A stretch of DNA of 64,000 bases from Streptomyces sp. NBC_00557 (GTDB taxonomy: Bacteria > Actinomycetota > Actinomycetes > Streptomycetales > Streptomycetaceae): the NCBI RefSeq assembly GCF_036345995.1, contig NZ_CP107796.1, positions 6,324,001-6,388,000 on the forward strand, written 5' to 3'. Shown here piece by piece: positions 54,562 to 63,638 of the stretch. Both the position numbers and the translations under genes were made by a program. Position 1 is the first letter of the stretch, and each line of letters begins with the position of its first letter. The notes under the pieces were generated by a model. The model made no database searches. It was given only the letters and a program-made list of their open reading frames with translations, and was not told the DNA's origin.

Positions 54562-56004
54562 ATGTCGCTCACCCGCAGGGACTTCGCCAGAACCTCCGCG
54601 ATCGCCGGCGCCGGGATCGCCCTGGCGGGCAGCGTCGGCGCCCTCGCCACCGCGCCGAACGCCCTCGCCGCGACGGACGCCGACGGCGCCGGGGCGGAGT
54701 CGGCGCACGGGGGACACGGCGTCGGCTACGGTCCGCTGGTCCCGGACCCGAACGGCATCCTCGCCCTGCCCGCGGGCTTCAGCTACGAGATCGTCACCTA
54801 CAGCGGCAGGACCAGGCTGGAGTCCGGCGAGTTCACGCCGTCCAACCACGACGGCACCGCCGCCTTCGCGGGACAGCGCGGCGCCACCCTCCTCGTCAAC
54901 AACCACGAACTGAAGGGCCCGCGCGCCAACTGGGCGTACCCCGTGCCGCTCACCGAGGGCCTCGTCTACGACCCCGCCGCCTCCGGTGGCTGCACGGTCG
55001 TCGAGGTGCGCCGCGACCAGGTCGCCGAGTGGGTCGGCATCGCCGGCACCTCCACCAACTGCGCGGGCGGCTCCACTCCCTGGGGCACCTGGCTGACGTG
55101 CGAGGAGACCGAGGACAAGGCCGGCCAGAACGGCATGACCAAGGACCACGGCTACGTCTTCGAGGTCGACCCCGAGGACCACCGGGCCAACCGCGACCCC
55201 AAGCCGATCAAGGCCTTCGGCCGCTACGCCCACGAGGCGGTCGTCATCGACCCCAAGCGCGGGCACGCCTACCTCACCGAGGACGCGGCCGGCCCCAACG
55301 GCCTGCTCTACCGCTGGACCCCGCCGGAGGGCTTCCGGCACGGCCGGGGCAAGCTGCGCACCCTCGCCGACGACGCCGGTGTGCTCCAGGCCTTCAAGTG
55401 CTTCGACTCCGGCGGGAAGTTCGTGGACGACCTGTCCCGCGCCACCAGGATCGGCACCGTCTACGGCGTCGACTGGGTGGACGTCCCCGACCGCGACGCC
55501 CGGCAGGTCTCCACCCGCAAGCAGTTCGCCGACGGCCGGATCACCCGCGCCCGCAAGCTGGAGGGCATGTGGTGGGGCGACGGCGGCGCCTACATCGTCT
55601 CCTCCTACGCCCGCGAGGAGAGCCCCGTCCAGCACGACGGCCAGGTCTGGTTCTACGACCCGGCGCGCCGCACCCTCACCCTGAAGGTGCTGCTCGGCGT
55701 GAACCCGGACCCGGCGAAGGACGGCGCCTTCGACGGCCCGGACAACATCACCGTCTCCCCGTACGGCGGCCTCGTCATCGCCGAGGACGGCGAGGGCGTC
55801 CAGCATCTGTTCGGCGCCACCGAGAGCGGCCGCACCTACCCGATCGCCCGCAACGAGCTCAACATCGGCACCGAAGCGGAGCCGGAGTACAGCGAGTTCA
55901 CCGGCGTCACCTTCTCGCCCGACGGCCGGACCCTGTTCGCCAACATCCAGACGCCCGGCATCATGCTCGCCATCACCGGCCCCTGGAAGCGGCAGCAGCG
56001 GTAG
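54562..56004 (+). CDS. PhoX-family alkaline phosphatase (DUF839), Tat-exported
   Basis: 480 aa. A twin-arginine signal (LTRRDFARTSAIAGAGIALAG) sends the folded enzyme outside. The body is the PhoX/DUF839 type: PLVPDPNGILALPAGFSYEIVTYSG, LLVNNHELKGPRANW, GGSTPWGTWLTCEET, FGRYAHEAVVIDPK, AYLTEDAAGPNGLLYRW and DNITVSPYGGLVIAEDG. PhoX enzymes are calcium/iron phosphatases that free phosphate from organic phosphate. A PHO box upstream ties it to phosphate starvation. ATG 54562 with AGGAGACAC. Confidence 0.92.
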   Translation: MSLTRRDFARTSAIAGAGIALAGSVGALATAPNALAATDADGAGAESAHGGHGVGYGPLVPDPNGILALPAGFSYEIVTYSGRTRLESGEFTPSNHDGTAAFAGQRGATLLVNNHELKGPRANWAYPVPLTEGLVYDPAASGGCTVVEVRRDQVAEWVGIAGTSTNCAGGSTPWGTWLTCEETEDKAGQNGMTKDHGYVFEVDPEDHRANRDPKPIKAFGRYAHEAVVIDPKRGHAYLTEDAAGPNGLLYRWTPPEGFRHGRGKLRTLADDAGVLQAFKCFDSGGKFVDDLSRATRIGTVYGVDWVDVPDRDARQVSTRKQFADGRITRARKLEGMWWGDGGAYIVSSYAREESPVQHDGQVWFYDPARRTLTLKVLLGVNPDPAKDGAFDGPDNITVSPYGGLVIAEDGEGVQHLFGATESGRTYPIARNELNIGTEAEPEYSEFTGVTFSPDGRTLFANIQTPGIMLAITGPWKRQQR

Positions 56005-56022
56005 GCGCCGGGACCACCGAGC

Positions 56023-56054
56023 CGCTCCCCGCCGCGCCCGCGAGGCGGGGAGCG
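56023..56054 (+). terminator. Hairpin after the PhoX-type gene
   Basis: 11-bp perfect stem CGCTCCCCGCC / GGCGGGGAGCG with a 10-nt loop, 18 nt after the stop. Confidence 0.8.
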
Positions 56055-56243
56055 CCGAGGGGGTGTGCGGCGTTGTGGGCCGCCGAAGGCCGCGAGGCCA
56101 GCGCGCGGACCCGGGTCTGCCGCCGGTGAGCACGCACGCCGCCACCGCCGGCGCGGCCGGCACGATCAGGGAACCGAAGCCGAAGGCGCGCGACGCCCCG
56201 TGGTAAATACGGAGAGGGTTCCCGCTGTGCAAGGAGTTACTGG

Positions 56244-56810
56244 ATGACGCAGGTCAGGCCCATGCGCGCGGACGCTCGGCGCAACTACGAGCGGTTGCTG
56301 AAGGTGGCGGCGGAGGCCTTCGCCGAGCATGGGGAGAAGGCGTCACTCGACGACATCGCCAAGCGGGCGGGCGTCGGCTCCGGCACGCTCTACCGGCACT
56401 TCCCGACCCGGCAGGCGCTGCTGGAGGCGGCGTACGTGGACCGCATCGAGGCGCTGGGGGCGCGCGCGGAGGAGCTGGCGGGGCAACTGCCGCCCGGCGA
56501 GGCCCTGATGGAGTGGCTGAACGAGCTGTGCGTCGCCACGATCCAGGTGCGGGGAATGAAGGCGCTGCTGGGTTCGGCGGTCACGGACGGCAGTTCGGCC
56601 GCGCTGACGGCGTGCGGGACGACGGTGAAGGGCGCGGCCGCGAGGCTGGTCGAGGCGGCGCGGGCGGAGGGGGCGCTGCGGGCCGACGTCGAGCCGATCG
56701 ACGTGCTGCGGCTCGCCCACGGGGTCGCCACGGCATCCGAACTCGCGAACGGGCAGGGACGGGAGATCCGGCGGTATCTGACCCTGCTGGTGGAGGGGCT
56801 GCGGGGCTAG
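56244..56810 (+). CDS. TetR-family regulator
   Basis: 188 aa. HTH: RRNYERLLKVAAEAFAEHGEKASLDDIAKRAGVGSGTLYRHFPTRQALLEAAY (about 12-65), then a helical ligand domain (SBP-like TetR C-terminal type). ATG 56244 with AAGGAG. No obvious partner gene; the neighbour upstream is the phosphatase and downstream the LacI gene. A 7-bp inverted repeat GGGAACC...GGTTCCC frames its promoter (56169-56175 and 56217-56223). Confidence 0.92.
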   Translation: MTQVRPMRADARRNYERLLKVAAEAFAEHGEKASLDDIAKRAGVGSGTLYRHFPTRQALLEAAYVDRIEALGARAEELAGQLPPGEALMEWLNELCVATIQVRGMKALLGSAVTDGSSAALTACGTTVKGAAARLVEAARAEGALRADVEPIDVLRLAHGVATASELANGQGREIRRYLTLLVEGLRG

Positions 56811-56980
56811 GGCCTGTCGTCACGCTTCCTCCCCCGGCCTTCGGCCCCGGCCCCGCGACGCCGTGCACGTGCTCCCGGGAGCTGCCCCGCCCGGGAGCGG
56901 AGGGGCGGCGTCCCGGGGCGCGGCCGTGTGCGGCGCGGCGGCCGGGCCGTAAGATCGGGGATCTCGTGGGGGAGGTGGTC

Positions 56981-58003
56981 ATGGGCAGGCGACGCCCTGG
57001 CACGCCGACGCTGGAGGAGGTGGCCGCTCGCGCCGGAGTGGGGCGGGGCACCGTCTCCCGCGTCATCAACAACGCGGCGGGCGTGAAGGAGTCGACCCGT
57101 CGTGCCGTGCAGCAGGCCATCGCGGAGCTGGGGTATGTGCCCAATCTGGCGGCCCGTTCCCTGGCCGGGAGCAGGGCCGACGCGGTGGCACTGGTGATGA
57201 CCGAGCCGGACTGGCGGCAGTTCGCCGAGCCCTTCTTCTCCGAGATCGTCAGCTCGCTCGGGGACGGGCTGGCCGACACCGGGATCCAGTTGCTGCTGAC
57301 GCTGGTGCGGTCCGGCGCCGAGCGGCGGCGCCTGCTGGAGTACGCGCGCGGGGGCCGGGTGGACGGGGTGCTGCTGATGTCCGTGCACGCCGACGATCCG
57401 CTGCCCGACATGCTCGCCGAGGCCCGCGTGCCCACCGTGCTGCTCGGGCGCCGCTCCGGCGACGAGCACGTCAGCTACGTCGACGCGGACAACGTCGGCG
57501 GCGCCCGCAGCGCCGTCTCCCACCTGCTGGAACGCGGCCGGACGGCGATCGCCACCATCACCGGGCCGTCCGACATGTACGTCGCCCAGTGCCGGCTGCG
57601 CGGCTACCGCGAGGCGCTGGCGGCGGCCGGGCTGCACGGCAAGCCGTCCTGGATCGCCGAGGGTGACTTCACACGGGAGAGCGGGCGGCTGGCGATGGCG
57701 CGGCTCATCGAGCGGCACCCGGAGATCGACGGGGTGCTCGCCGCGTCGGACACCACGGCGGCCGGTGCGCTGCAGGCGCTGCGGGCGGCGGGGCGGCGGG
57801 TGCCCGAGGACGTGGCCGTGGTCGGTTTCGACGACTTCCCGCTGGCAGAGCAGACCGTGCCGCCGCTGACGACGGTGCGTCAGCCGCTGCAGGAGATCGG
57901 CCGGGCCATGGTCCGGCTGCTCCTGGAGGAGATCGAGGAACCCTCACTGGCCTGGCGGCATGTCATTCTGCGCACGGAACTGGTGGTGCGCGAGTCGGCC
58001 TGA
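56981..58003 (+). CDS. LacI-family repressor, CebR-like
   Basis: 340 aa. N-terminal LacI HTH (TPTLEEVAARAGVGRGTVSRVIN, residues 9-30), hinge, then a periplasmic-binding-like ligand domain (VDGVLLMSVHADDPLPDML, IATITGPSDMYVAQCRLRGYREAL, VAVVGFDDFPLAEQTVPPLTTVRQP). It resembles CebR, the cellobiose-responsive repressor, including the VRQP.EEMGRAM-like helix (here VRQPLQEIGRAM). Three palindromes of CebR type lie directly downstream, before a cellulase gene. ATG 56981 with GGGGGAGG. Confidence 0.9.
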   Translation: MGRRRPGTPTLEEVAARAGVGRGTVSRVINNAAGVKESTRRAVQQAIAELGYVPNLAARSLAGSRADAVALVMTEPDWRQFAEPFFSEIVSSLGDGLADTGIQLLLTLVRSGAERRRLLEYARGGRVDGVLLMSVHADDPLPDMLAEARVPTVLLGRRSGDEHVSYVDADNVGGARSAVSHLLERGRTAIATITGPSDMYVAQCRLRGYREALAAAGLHGKPSWIAEGDFTRESGRLAMARLIERHPEIDGVLAASDTTAAGALQALRAAGRRVPEDVAVVGFDDFPLAEQTVPPLTTVRQPLQEIGRAMVRLLLEEIEEPSLAWRHVILRTELVVRESA

Positions 58004-58039
58004 GGCGCCCTGCATCAGGGCCCGGCGAGTTAAGGGTTT

Positions 58040-58053
58040 CGGGAGCGCTCCCG
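58040..58053. promoter_or_regulatory. CebR-type operator 1, CGGGAGCGCTCCCG
   Basis: Perfect 14-bp palindrome with the GGGAGCGCTCCC core, 37 nt after the LacI gene and 118 bp upstream of the paired sites. It could act through DNA looping. Confidence 0.75.
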
Positions 58054-58157
58054 GGCGTGAGTATCTGACCTGCGCCTTCGACAACGCTTCGACGCATTCC
58101 CGCCCGACGTCTTGTCAGGGACATGCACTACTCCCTACAGTCCCACCGAAACCGAGG

Positions 58158-58177
58158 GAATGGGAGCGCTCCCATTC
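58158..58177. promoter_or_regulatory. CebR-type operator 2, core TGGGAGCGCTCCCA
   Basis: Exact match (58161-58174) to the remembered CebR/CelR consensus, and the perfect symmetry extends to 20 bp (58158-58177). About 55 nt before the cellulase start. Confidence 0.92.
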
Positions 58178-58184
58178 AATGACT

Positions 58185-58198
58185 TGGGAGCGCTCCCG
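58185..58198. promoter_or_regulatory. CebR-type operator 3, TGGGAGCGCTCCCG
   Basis: One-base variant of the consensus, centred 24 bp after operator 2, so both may be bound together over the cellulase promoter. Confidence 0.88.
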
Positions 58199-58232
58199 CG
58201 ACTACTTCCCCGTCCCTTCGGAGAGGACCCGC

Positions 58233-59357
58233 ATGCGCACGTCACAGCACCATGTCCGTGGAGCCAGTGCCCTGTTCGCGGCGCTGCTCACCGTCCTCGC
58301 CGCCCTGGCGGCGCTCCTGACCACCGCCTCGGCCGCACAGGCCGACACGACGGTCTGCGATCAGTTCGGGTCGACCACGGTCCAGGGCCGTTATGTCGTC
58401 CAGAACAACCGCTGGGGCACCAGCGACACCCAGTGCATCAGCGCCACCGACTCCGGCTTCCGCATCACCCAGGCCGACGGCTCGGTGCCGACGAACGGGG
58501 CGCCGAAGTCGTACCCGTCGATCTACAACGGCTGCCACTACACCAACTGCTCACCGGGCACCAACCTCCCGGCGCAGCTCAGCGGCATCTCCAGCGCCCC
58601 GACGTCGATCTCGTACACGTACGTGAGCAACGCCGTGTACGACGCGGCGTACGACATCTGGCTCGACCCGACCGCCCGCAAGGACGGCGTGAACAAGACC
58701 GAGATCATGGTCTGGTTCAACCACGTCGGCTCGGTCCAGCCGGTCGGCTCGCAGGTCGGCACCGTCACCGTCGCCGGGCGCCAGTGGCAGGTGTGGTCCG
58801 GCAACAACGGCTCCAACGACGTGCTGTCGTTCGTCGCCCCGTCGGCCATCACCAGCTGGTCCTTCGACGTCATGGACTTCGTGCGCCAGGCGGTCTCCCG
58901 CGGACTGGCCCAGAGCAGCTGGTACCTGACGAGCGTTCAGGCCGGCTTCGAACCCTGGCAGAACGGCGCCGGACTCGCCGTGTCGTCGTTCTCCTCGGCA
59001 GTCAACACCGGCGGCACCACCCCGGCCGACCCCGGCACGTCGGCCTGCAAGGTGACGTACGGGACGAACGTCTGGACCGGCGGCTTCACCGCCGACGTCA
59101 CCGTGGCCAACACCGGCAGCACGGCGGTGAACGGCTGGAAGGCCGGGTTCACGCTGCCCTCCGGCCAGCAGATCACCAGCGCCTGGGGCGCCACCGTGTC
59201 GCCGTCCTCGGGGGCGGTCACCGCGACCAGCCTCTCCTACAACGGGCAGCTCGCGCCCGGTGGTCAGACGTCCTTCGGGTTCCAGGGCACCTACTCCGGC
59301 GCCTTCGCCAAGCCTGCCGCCTTCACCGTGAACGGCACCGCCTGCACCGTCGCGTGA
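58233..59357 (+). CDS. Secreted GH12 endoglucanase with CBM2
   Basis: 374 aa. Secretion signal (ASALFAALLTVLAALAALLTTASAAQA), then a family-12 glycoside hydrolase (about 40-255): CDQFGSTTVQGRYVVQNNRWG, nucleophile Glu157 in KTEIMVWFNH, acid/base Glu240 in VQAGFEPWQNG. A short Gly/Thr/Pro linker leads to a C-terminal CBM2 cellulose-binding module (272-374; CKVTYGTNVWTGGFTADV...). It cuts internal beta-1,4 bonds in cellulose. ATG 58233 with GGAGAGGA 5 nt upstream. Controlled by the adjacent palindromes. It resembles S. lividans CelB. Confidence 0.95.
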   Translation: MRTSQHHVRGASALFAALLTVLAALAALLTTASAAQADTTVCDQFGSTTVQGRYVVQNNRWGTSDTQCISATDSGFRITQADGSVPTNGAPKSYPSIYNGCHYTNCSPGTNLPAQLSGISSAPTSISYTYVSNAVYDAAYDIWLDPTARKDGVNKTEIMVWFNHVGSVQPVGSQVGTVTVAGRQWQVWSGNNGSNDVLSFVAPSAITSWSFDVMDFVRQAVSRGLAQSSWYLTSVQAGFEPWQNGAGLAVSSFSSAVNTGGTTPADPGTSACKVTYGTNVWTGGFTADVTVANTGSTAVNGWKAGFTLPSGQQITSAWGATVSPSSGAVTATSLSYNGQLAPGGQTSFGFQGTYSGAFAKPAAFTVNGTACTVA

Positions 59358-59368
59358 CGCACCGGGCG

Positions 59369-59404
59369 CGGTACGAGGGCGCACCCTGCCGGGCCCTCGT
59401 ACCG
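59369..59404 (+). terminator. Terminator after the cellulase gene
   Basis: 12-bp perfect stem (59369-59380 with 59393-59404), 12-nt loop, 11 nt after the stop. Confidence 0.8.
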
Positions 59405-59547
59405 GACCGCGTCCGACCCCCACGCCGACGCCGGTGGCGTGCACCGCCTCGTCCCCTCCCGCCCGGGTGGCGCCTTCCCCGTGCGGGAGGGGCTCTCAGC
59501 GCCCGCGAACCGGCGGTCCGCCCGCGCTCCTCCCCGCCCCCGGCGGC

Positions 59548-60831
59548 CTACAGCGCCCGTGCCCCCGGGTCCACCATGTTCCGCACCGTGCGGGCCTTGA
59601 CGAAGGCGCCCAGTGCCGTCATGTCCCACTCGCCGGAGTACTGGCGGACGAGCTTGGCCATCAGCACGCCGGTCTGGGGCTCGGCGTGGGTGAGGTCGAA
59701 GCGGACCAGCTCCTCGCCGGTGGTGCCGTCCAGCAGGCGGCAGTAGGCCTTGGCGACCTCGGTGAACTTCTGGCCGGAGAAGGAGTTCACCGTGAAGACC
59801 AGGCCGGTGACGTCCTGGGAGAGGCGGCCCAGGTCGACCGTGATCACCTCGTCGTCGCCCGCGCCCTCTCCGGTGAGGTTGTCACCGGAGTGTCTGATGG
59901 CGCCGTTCAGGATCGTCAGCTTGCCGAAGTAGCAGCTGTCGATGTGGTTGCGCTGCGGGCCGTAGGCGATGACCGAGGCGTCCAGGTCGATGTCCGCGCC
60001 GCGGAACGCCGGTTCCCAGCCGAGCCCCATCCTGACCTGGGAGAGCAGCGGACGGCCGCCCTTGATCAGGGAGACGGTCTGGTTCTTCTGCAGGCTCACC
60101 CGGCCCTTGTCGAGGTTGATCTTCCCGGCCCCCGGAGCGGGCGCGGGCGGGGCCGCGGGCGGCGACACCGGCGGGGCGGGTGGGGTCACCGGGGTCTGCA
60201 CGGCGGGCGGCGGGGGAGCGGCGGCCCGGGGCGGGGCCGCCGGCGGGGCCGAGGGAGTGGCCGGCTGCGGCGGTGCCACAGGGGGCGCCGACGGTGCGGC
60301 CGGCTGCGGCGGTGCCGACGGGGCGGCCGGTTCCTCCACCGCCACGCCGAAGTCCGTGGCGATGCCGGCCAGCCCGTCGGCGTACCCCTGGCCGACCGCG
60401 CGGGCCTTCCAGGCGCCGTTCCGGCGGTAGACCTCCACCACGATCAGCGCGGTCTCGGCGCCGAGCCGCGGCGGGGTGAAGGTGCCCAGCACCGTGCCGG
60501 CGTCCGCGTCACGGATCGTGGCCGTCGGCTCGATGCCCTGGAAGGTCTGGCCGGCCGCGTCCGGGCTGGCCGTGACCACGATCTTCTCGATGTCCGGCGG
60601 GACGGCGGCGGTGTCGACCGTGATCGCGTCCGGGGCCGCACCGCCCCCGGACGCGTAGTTCACGCCCGGTCCCACCGGCTGGTTGTAGAAGATGAAGTCG
60701 TCGTCCGAGCGCACCTTGCCGTCGGCCGTGAGCAGCAGGCCCGACACGTCGAGCCGCACGGGCGCGGACACGTCCACGGTGACACGGGCGGCCGACAGAG
60801 GGATGTTCGAGCCAGGGGTCATAGCTGTCAT
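59548..60831 (-). CDS. TerD-family protein with two TerD domains
   Basis: 427 aa. Two TerD-type (tellurium-resistance/stress, Ca-binding) domains: 1-165 (GSNIPLSAARVTVDVSAP... VRSDDDFIFYNQPVGPGVNY) and about 240-427 (KINLDKGRVSLQKNQTVSLIKGG... VIAYGPQRNHIDSCYFGKL...). They are joined by a 65-residue Pro/Ala linker of APP repeats (172-235). Most TerD proteins have one domain of about 190 aa. The role is general stress or phage/tellurite protection in other species; here unknown. ATG 60831 has no clear ribosome site; ATG 60822 is an alternative. Confidence 0.88.
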   Translation of the reverse strand: MTAMTPGSNIPLSAARVTVDVSAPVRLDVSGLLLTADGKVRSDDDFIFYNQPVGPGVNYASGGGAAPDAITVDTAAVPPDIEKIVVTASPDAAGQTFQGIEPTATIRDADAGTVLGTFTPPRLGAETALIVVEVYRRNGAWKARAVGQGYADGLAGIATDFGVAVEEPAAPSAPPQPAAPSAPPVAPPQPATPSAPPAAPPRAAAPPPPAVQTPVTPPAPPVSPPAAPPAPAPGAGKINLDKGRVSLQKNQTVSLIKGGRPLLSQVRMGLGWEPAFRGADIDLDASVIAYGPQRNHIDSCYFGKLTILNGAIRHSGDNLTGEGAGDDEVITVDLGRLSQDVTGLVFTVNSFSGQKFTEVAKAYCRLLDGTTGEELVRFDLTHAEPQTGVLMAKLVRQYSGEWDMTALGAFVKARTVRNMVDPGARAL

Positions 60832-60892
60832 GCCGGGTGAACGAACGACGTCGCTTTACCGTTCCCTTACCAGCGGAAACCCGCCGAACGGC

Positions 60893-61882
60893 CTACGGCA
60901 CCACCACGATCTTGCGCCCCACCCCCGCGGCGAACTGCTCCAGCGCCTGCGGGTAGCGGTCCAGCGGGATCCGGTCGCTGATGAACACCTCGGGGTCGAG
61001 CACCCCGTTCGCGAACAGCTCCGCCGCCCGCTCGAAGCTGTGCAGCACCGCCATCGAACCGGTGATGGTGATCTCCTGGTTGTAGATCCGGTACGGGTCG
61101 ATCGTCACCCGGGTCGCGTAGTCGGCCACGCCGAACTGCAGGAACGTGCCCGCCTTGGCCACCCGGTCCAGGCCGTCCTGGATCGCCGCCGCGTTGCCGG
61201 TCGCGTCCACGACCACGTCCCAGCCCTGCGGGCGGTCCAGTTCGTCCGCGCTGGCCGCCGAGGCGGACACGCCGAGCTGCCGGGCCGTCTCCAGCCGCGC
61301 CGGGTTGACGTCGACCACGTCCACGCTCGCCGCGCCGGTCCGCTTGGCCAGCTCGAGCATCATCAGGCCCATGGTCCCGGAGCCGTAGATCAGCACGTGC
61401 GCGCCGAGGCGGGAGTTGAGGACGTCGTAGCCGCGCACCGCGCAGGACAGCGGCTCCACCAGGGCCGCGTCCTCGGTGCGCACGTGCTCGGGCAGCTTCA
61501 CGCAGTTGGCCACGGGGGCGACCGCGTACCGCGCCGCCCCGCCCGCCGTGGTGACGCCGATGGCGGCCCAGCGCTCGCACAGGTTGTTGTGACCGGTACG
61601 GCAGTAGCGGCACTCGTAGCAGTACAGGGAGGGGTCCACGGCCACCCGGTCGCCGACCGCGACCTCGGTGACCTGGCTGCCGACGCCGACGACCTCGCCC
61701 GCGAACTCGTGCCCGGGCACGATCGGCAGCTTGGGCGCGAACTCGCCCTGGAGGATGTGCAGGTCGGTGCCGCACAGGCCGCAGGCGGCGACCTCGACGA
61801 CGACCTCACGGGGTCCCGGCGTCGGGTCCGGGACCTCGGTGACGACGGCGCGGCCCACGGACTCGATGACGGCGGCCTTCAT
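60893..61882 (-). CDS. Zinc-dependent polyol dehydrogenase (MDR family)
   Basis: 329 aa. Medium-chain dehydrogenase/reductase. Catalytic zinc ligands Cys37 (GLCGTDLHIL), His58 and Glu59 (GHEFAGEV); structural zinc Cys88, Cys91, Cys94 and Cys102. NAD site GSGTMGLMML. It resembles sorbitol/arabitol/L-threonine-type dehydrogenases. It starts inside the stop of an ABC permease gene (ATGA), so the substrate is probably a polyol taken up by that transporter. Last gene of the operon. Confidence 0.93.
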   Translation of the reverse strand: MKAAVIESVGRAVVTEVPDPTPGPREVVVEVAACGLCGTDLHILQGEFAPKLPIVPGHEFAGEVVGVGSQVTEVAVGDRVAVDPSLYCYECRYCRTGHNNLCERWAAIGVTTAGGAARYAVAPVANCVKLPEHVRTEDAALVEPLSCAVRGYDVLNSRLGAHVLIYGSGTMGLMMLELAKRTGAASVDVVDVNPARLETARQLGVSASAASADELDRPQGWDVVVDATGNAAAIQDGLDRVAKAGTFLQFGVADYATRVTIDPYRIYNQEITITGSMAVLHSFERAAELFANGVLDPEVFISDRIPLDRYPQALEQFAAGVGRKIVVVP

Positions 61883-62706
61883 TTCACGGCTCCCAACGAC
61901 AGGCCCTGGACCAGCTTGTCCTGGGCGGCGAACCCCGCGGCGAGCACCGGCAGGGAGATGACGAGCGACGCGGCGCACACCTTGGCCAGGAACAGGCCCT
62001 GGCTGGTGATGAAGCCGGTCAGGAAGACGGGGGCGGTCTCGGCGACCACGCCCGTGAGGACCCGGGCGAACAGCAGCTCGTTCCAGCTGAAGATGAAGCA
62101 GATCAGGGCCGTGGCGGCGATGCCGGGCAGGGCGATCGGGGTGACCACGCGCGTGAGGATCGTCGGCAGCCGGGCGCCGTCGATCTGCGCCGCCTCGATC
62201 ACCGCGACGGGGACCTCGGCGAGGAACGACTGCATCATCCACACCGCGATCGGCAGGTTCATGGAGGTGTAGAGGATGACCAGGAGCCAGATGTTGTCGA
62301 GCATCCCGGTGTTCTTCGCGAACAGGTAGACCGGCAGCAGGCCGGCCACCACCGGCAGCATCTTCGTGGACAGGAAGAAGAACAGCACGTCCGTCCACTT
62401 GCGCACCCGGCGGATCGAGAGCGCGTACGCGGCCGGCAGGGCCAGGAGCAGCACGCACAGCGTCGAGACGACCGAGGCCACGGTGGAGTTGATCAGCGCG
62501 GGCCAGGGGCTCGCGCCGCCGCCCGACCCGAAGAACTCGCGGTAGCCGTCGAGGGTGAGCGACGCGGCGAAGGACGGCGGGTTGGTGGCCGCGTCCGCCT
62601 CGGAGTGGAAGGACGTCAGCGCCATCCAGGCGATGGGCAGGAAGAACGCGATGCCGGTCAGCCAGGCCAGCAGGCCCAGCCCGTTGCGGCGCAGTGCGGC
62701 GTTCAT
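61879..62706 (-). CDS. Polyol/sugar ABC permease (MalG type)
   Basis: 275 aa, six helices (GLLAWLTGIAFFLPIAWMAL at the N-terminus). EAA loop EAAQIDGARLPTILTRVVTP at about 185-204, of the SmoG/MtlG-like type. Partner of the overlapping permease. ATGA overlaps on both sides. No ATPase gene in view. Confidence 0.92.
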   Translation of the reverse strand: MNAALRRNGLGLLAWLTGIAFFLPIAWMALTSFHSEADAATNPPSFAASLTLDGYREFFGSGGGASPWPALINSTVASVVSTLCVLLLALPAAYALSIRRVRKWTDVLFFFLSTKMLPVVAGLLPVYLFAKNTGMLDNIWLLVILYTSMNLPIAVWMMQSFLAEVPVAVIEAAQIDGARLPTILTRVVTPIALPGIAATALICFIFSWNELLFARVLTGVVAETAPVFLTGFITSQGLFLAKVCAASLVISLPVLAAGFAAQDKLVQGLSLGAVK

Positions 62707-63638
62707 GCGCGGGACACCTCCTCGCGGAACAGGGACGACACCACGCGCAGGGCGAAGGTCGCGATGATGATCGAGCCGATGACCACCAGGACGCCGGCGG
62801 CCGAGGCGAGGCCGTTCTCGTGGGCCTGGTAGAAGCTCTGGTAGACGGTGTAGGGCAGGTTGGCCGTGCCGAGGCCGCCGGACGTGATGGTGAACACCGC
62901 GTCGAAGTTCTGGACGATGTAGATCGAGCCCAGCAGGGCGCCGAGTTCGAGGTAGCGGCGCAGGTGCGGGAGAGTCAGATGGCGGAAGATCTGCCAGTCG
63001 TTGGCGCCGTCCACCCGCGCGGCCTCGATCTGCTGGTGGTCGCGGCTCTGCAGTCCGGCGAGCAGGATCAGCATCATGAACGGCGTCCACTGCCACACCA
63101 GGGAGGCCTCGACGGCGAGCAGCGGGGTGTTGGAGATCCAGTCCGGCTGGGGGCCGCCCACATAGTGCAACAACCCGTTGAGCAGGCCGTATTCAGGGTT
63201 GTAGAGCACATGCTTCCAGAGCAGGGCGGCGGCCACCGGGACGACGAGGAACGGTGCGATGAGCAGGGTGCGGACGATGCCCCGGCCGCGGAACTTCCGG
63301 TCCAGAAGCAGGGCCAGCACGAGGCCCAGGACCAGGCTGACCAGCACCACCGTCACGGTGAGCAGCACGGTCGTCCAGACCGAGTGGCGCAGGTCCGCGT
63401 CGGTGAGGACCTGGCGGTAGTTGTCCAGGCCGGTGAAGCGGCGGGCCTTGGGATAGAGGGCGTTCCAGTCGAAGAAGGAGATCACCAGCGTGGCCACGAA
63501 CGGCAGCTGGGTCACGACGATCAGGAAGACGAGGGCGGGCATGAGGGGGGCCCGGGTGGCCCAGGCGCGCAGGCGGGCGGAGGGCTGCCGCGCGGCGCGT
63601 ACCGGAGCGGTGGCGAGGGGTGCTGTGGTCGCGGTCAT
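62703..63638 (-). CDS. Polyol/sugar ABC permease (MalF type)
   Basis: 311 aa, six helices (PLMPALVFLIVVTQLPFVATLVISFFDW near the start). EAA loop EAARVDGANDWQIFRHLTLP at about 207-226. Compared with the alpha-glucoside permease above, it has no large insert. Overlaps the binding-protein gene upstream and the MalG-type gene downstream by 4 nt each. Confidence 0.92.
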   Translation of the reverse strand: MTATTAPLATAPVRAARQPSARLRAWATRAPLMPALVFLIVVTQLPFVATLVISFFDWNALYPKARRFTGLDNYRQVLTDADLRHSVWTTVLLTVTVVLVSLVLGLVLALLLDRKFRGRGIVRTLLIAPFLVVPVAAALLWKHVLYNPEYGLLNGLLHYVGGPQPDWISNTPLLAVEASLVWQWTPFMMLILLAGLQSRDHQQIEAARVDGANDWQIFRHLTLPHLRRYLELGALLGSIYIVQNFDAVFTITSGGLGTANLPYTVYQSFYQAHENGLASAAGVLVVIGSIIIATFALRVVSSLFREEVSRA

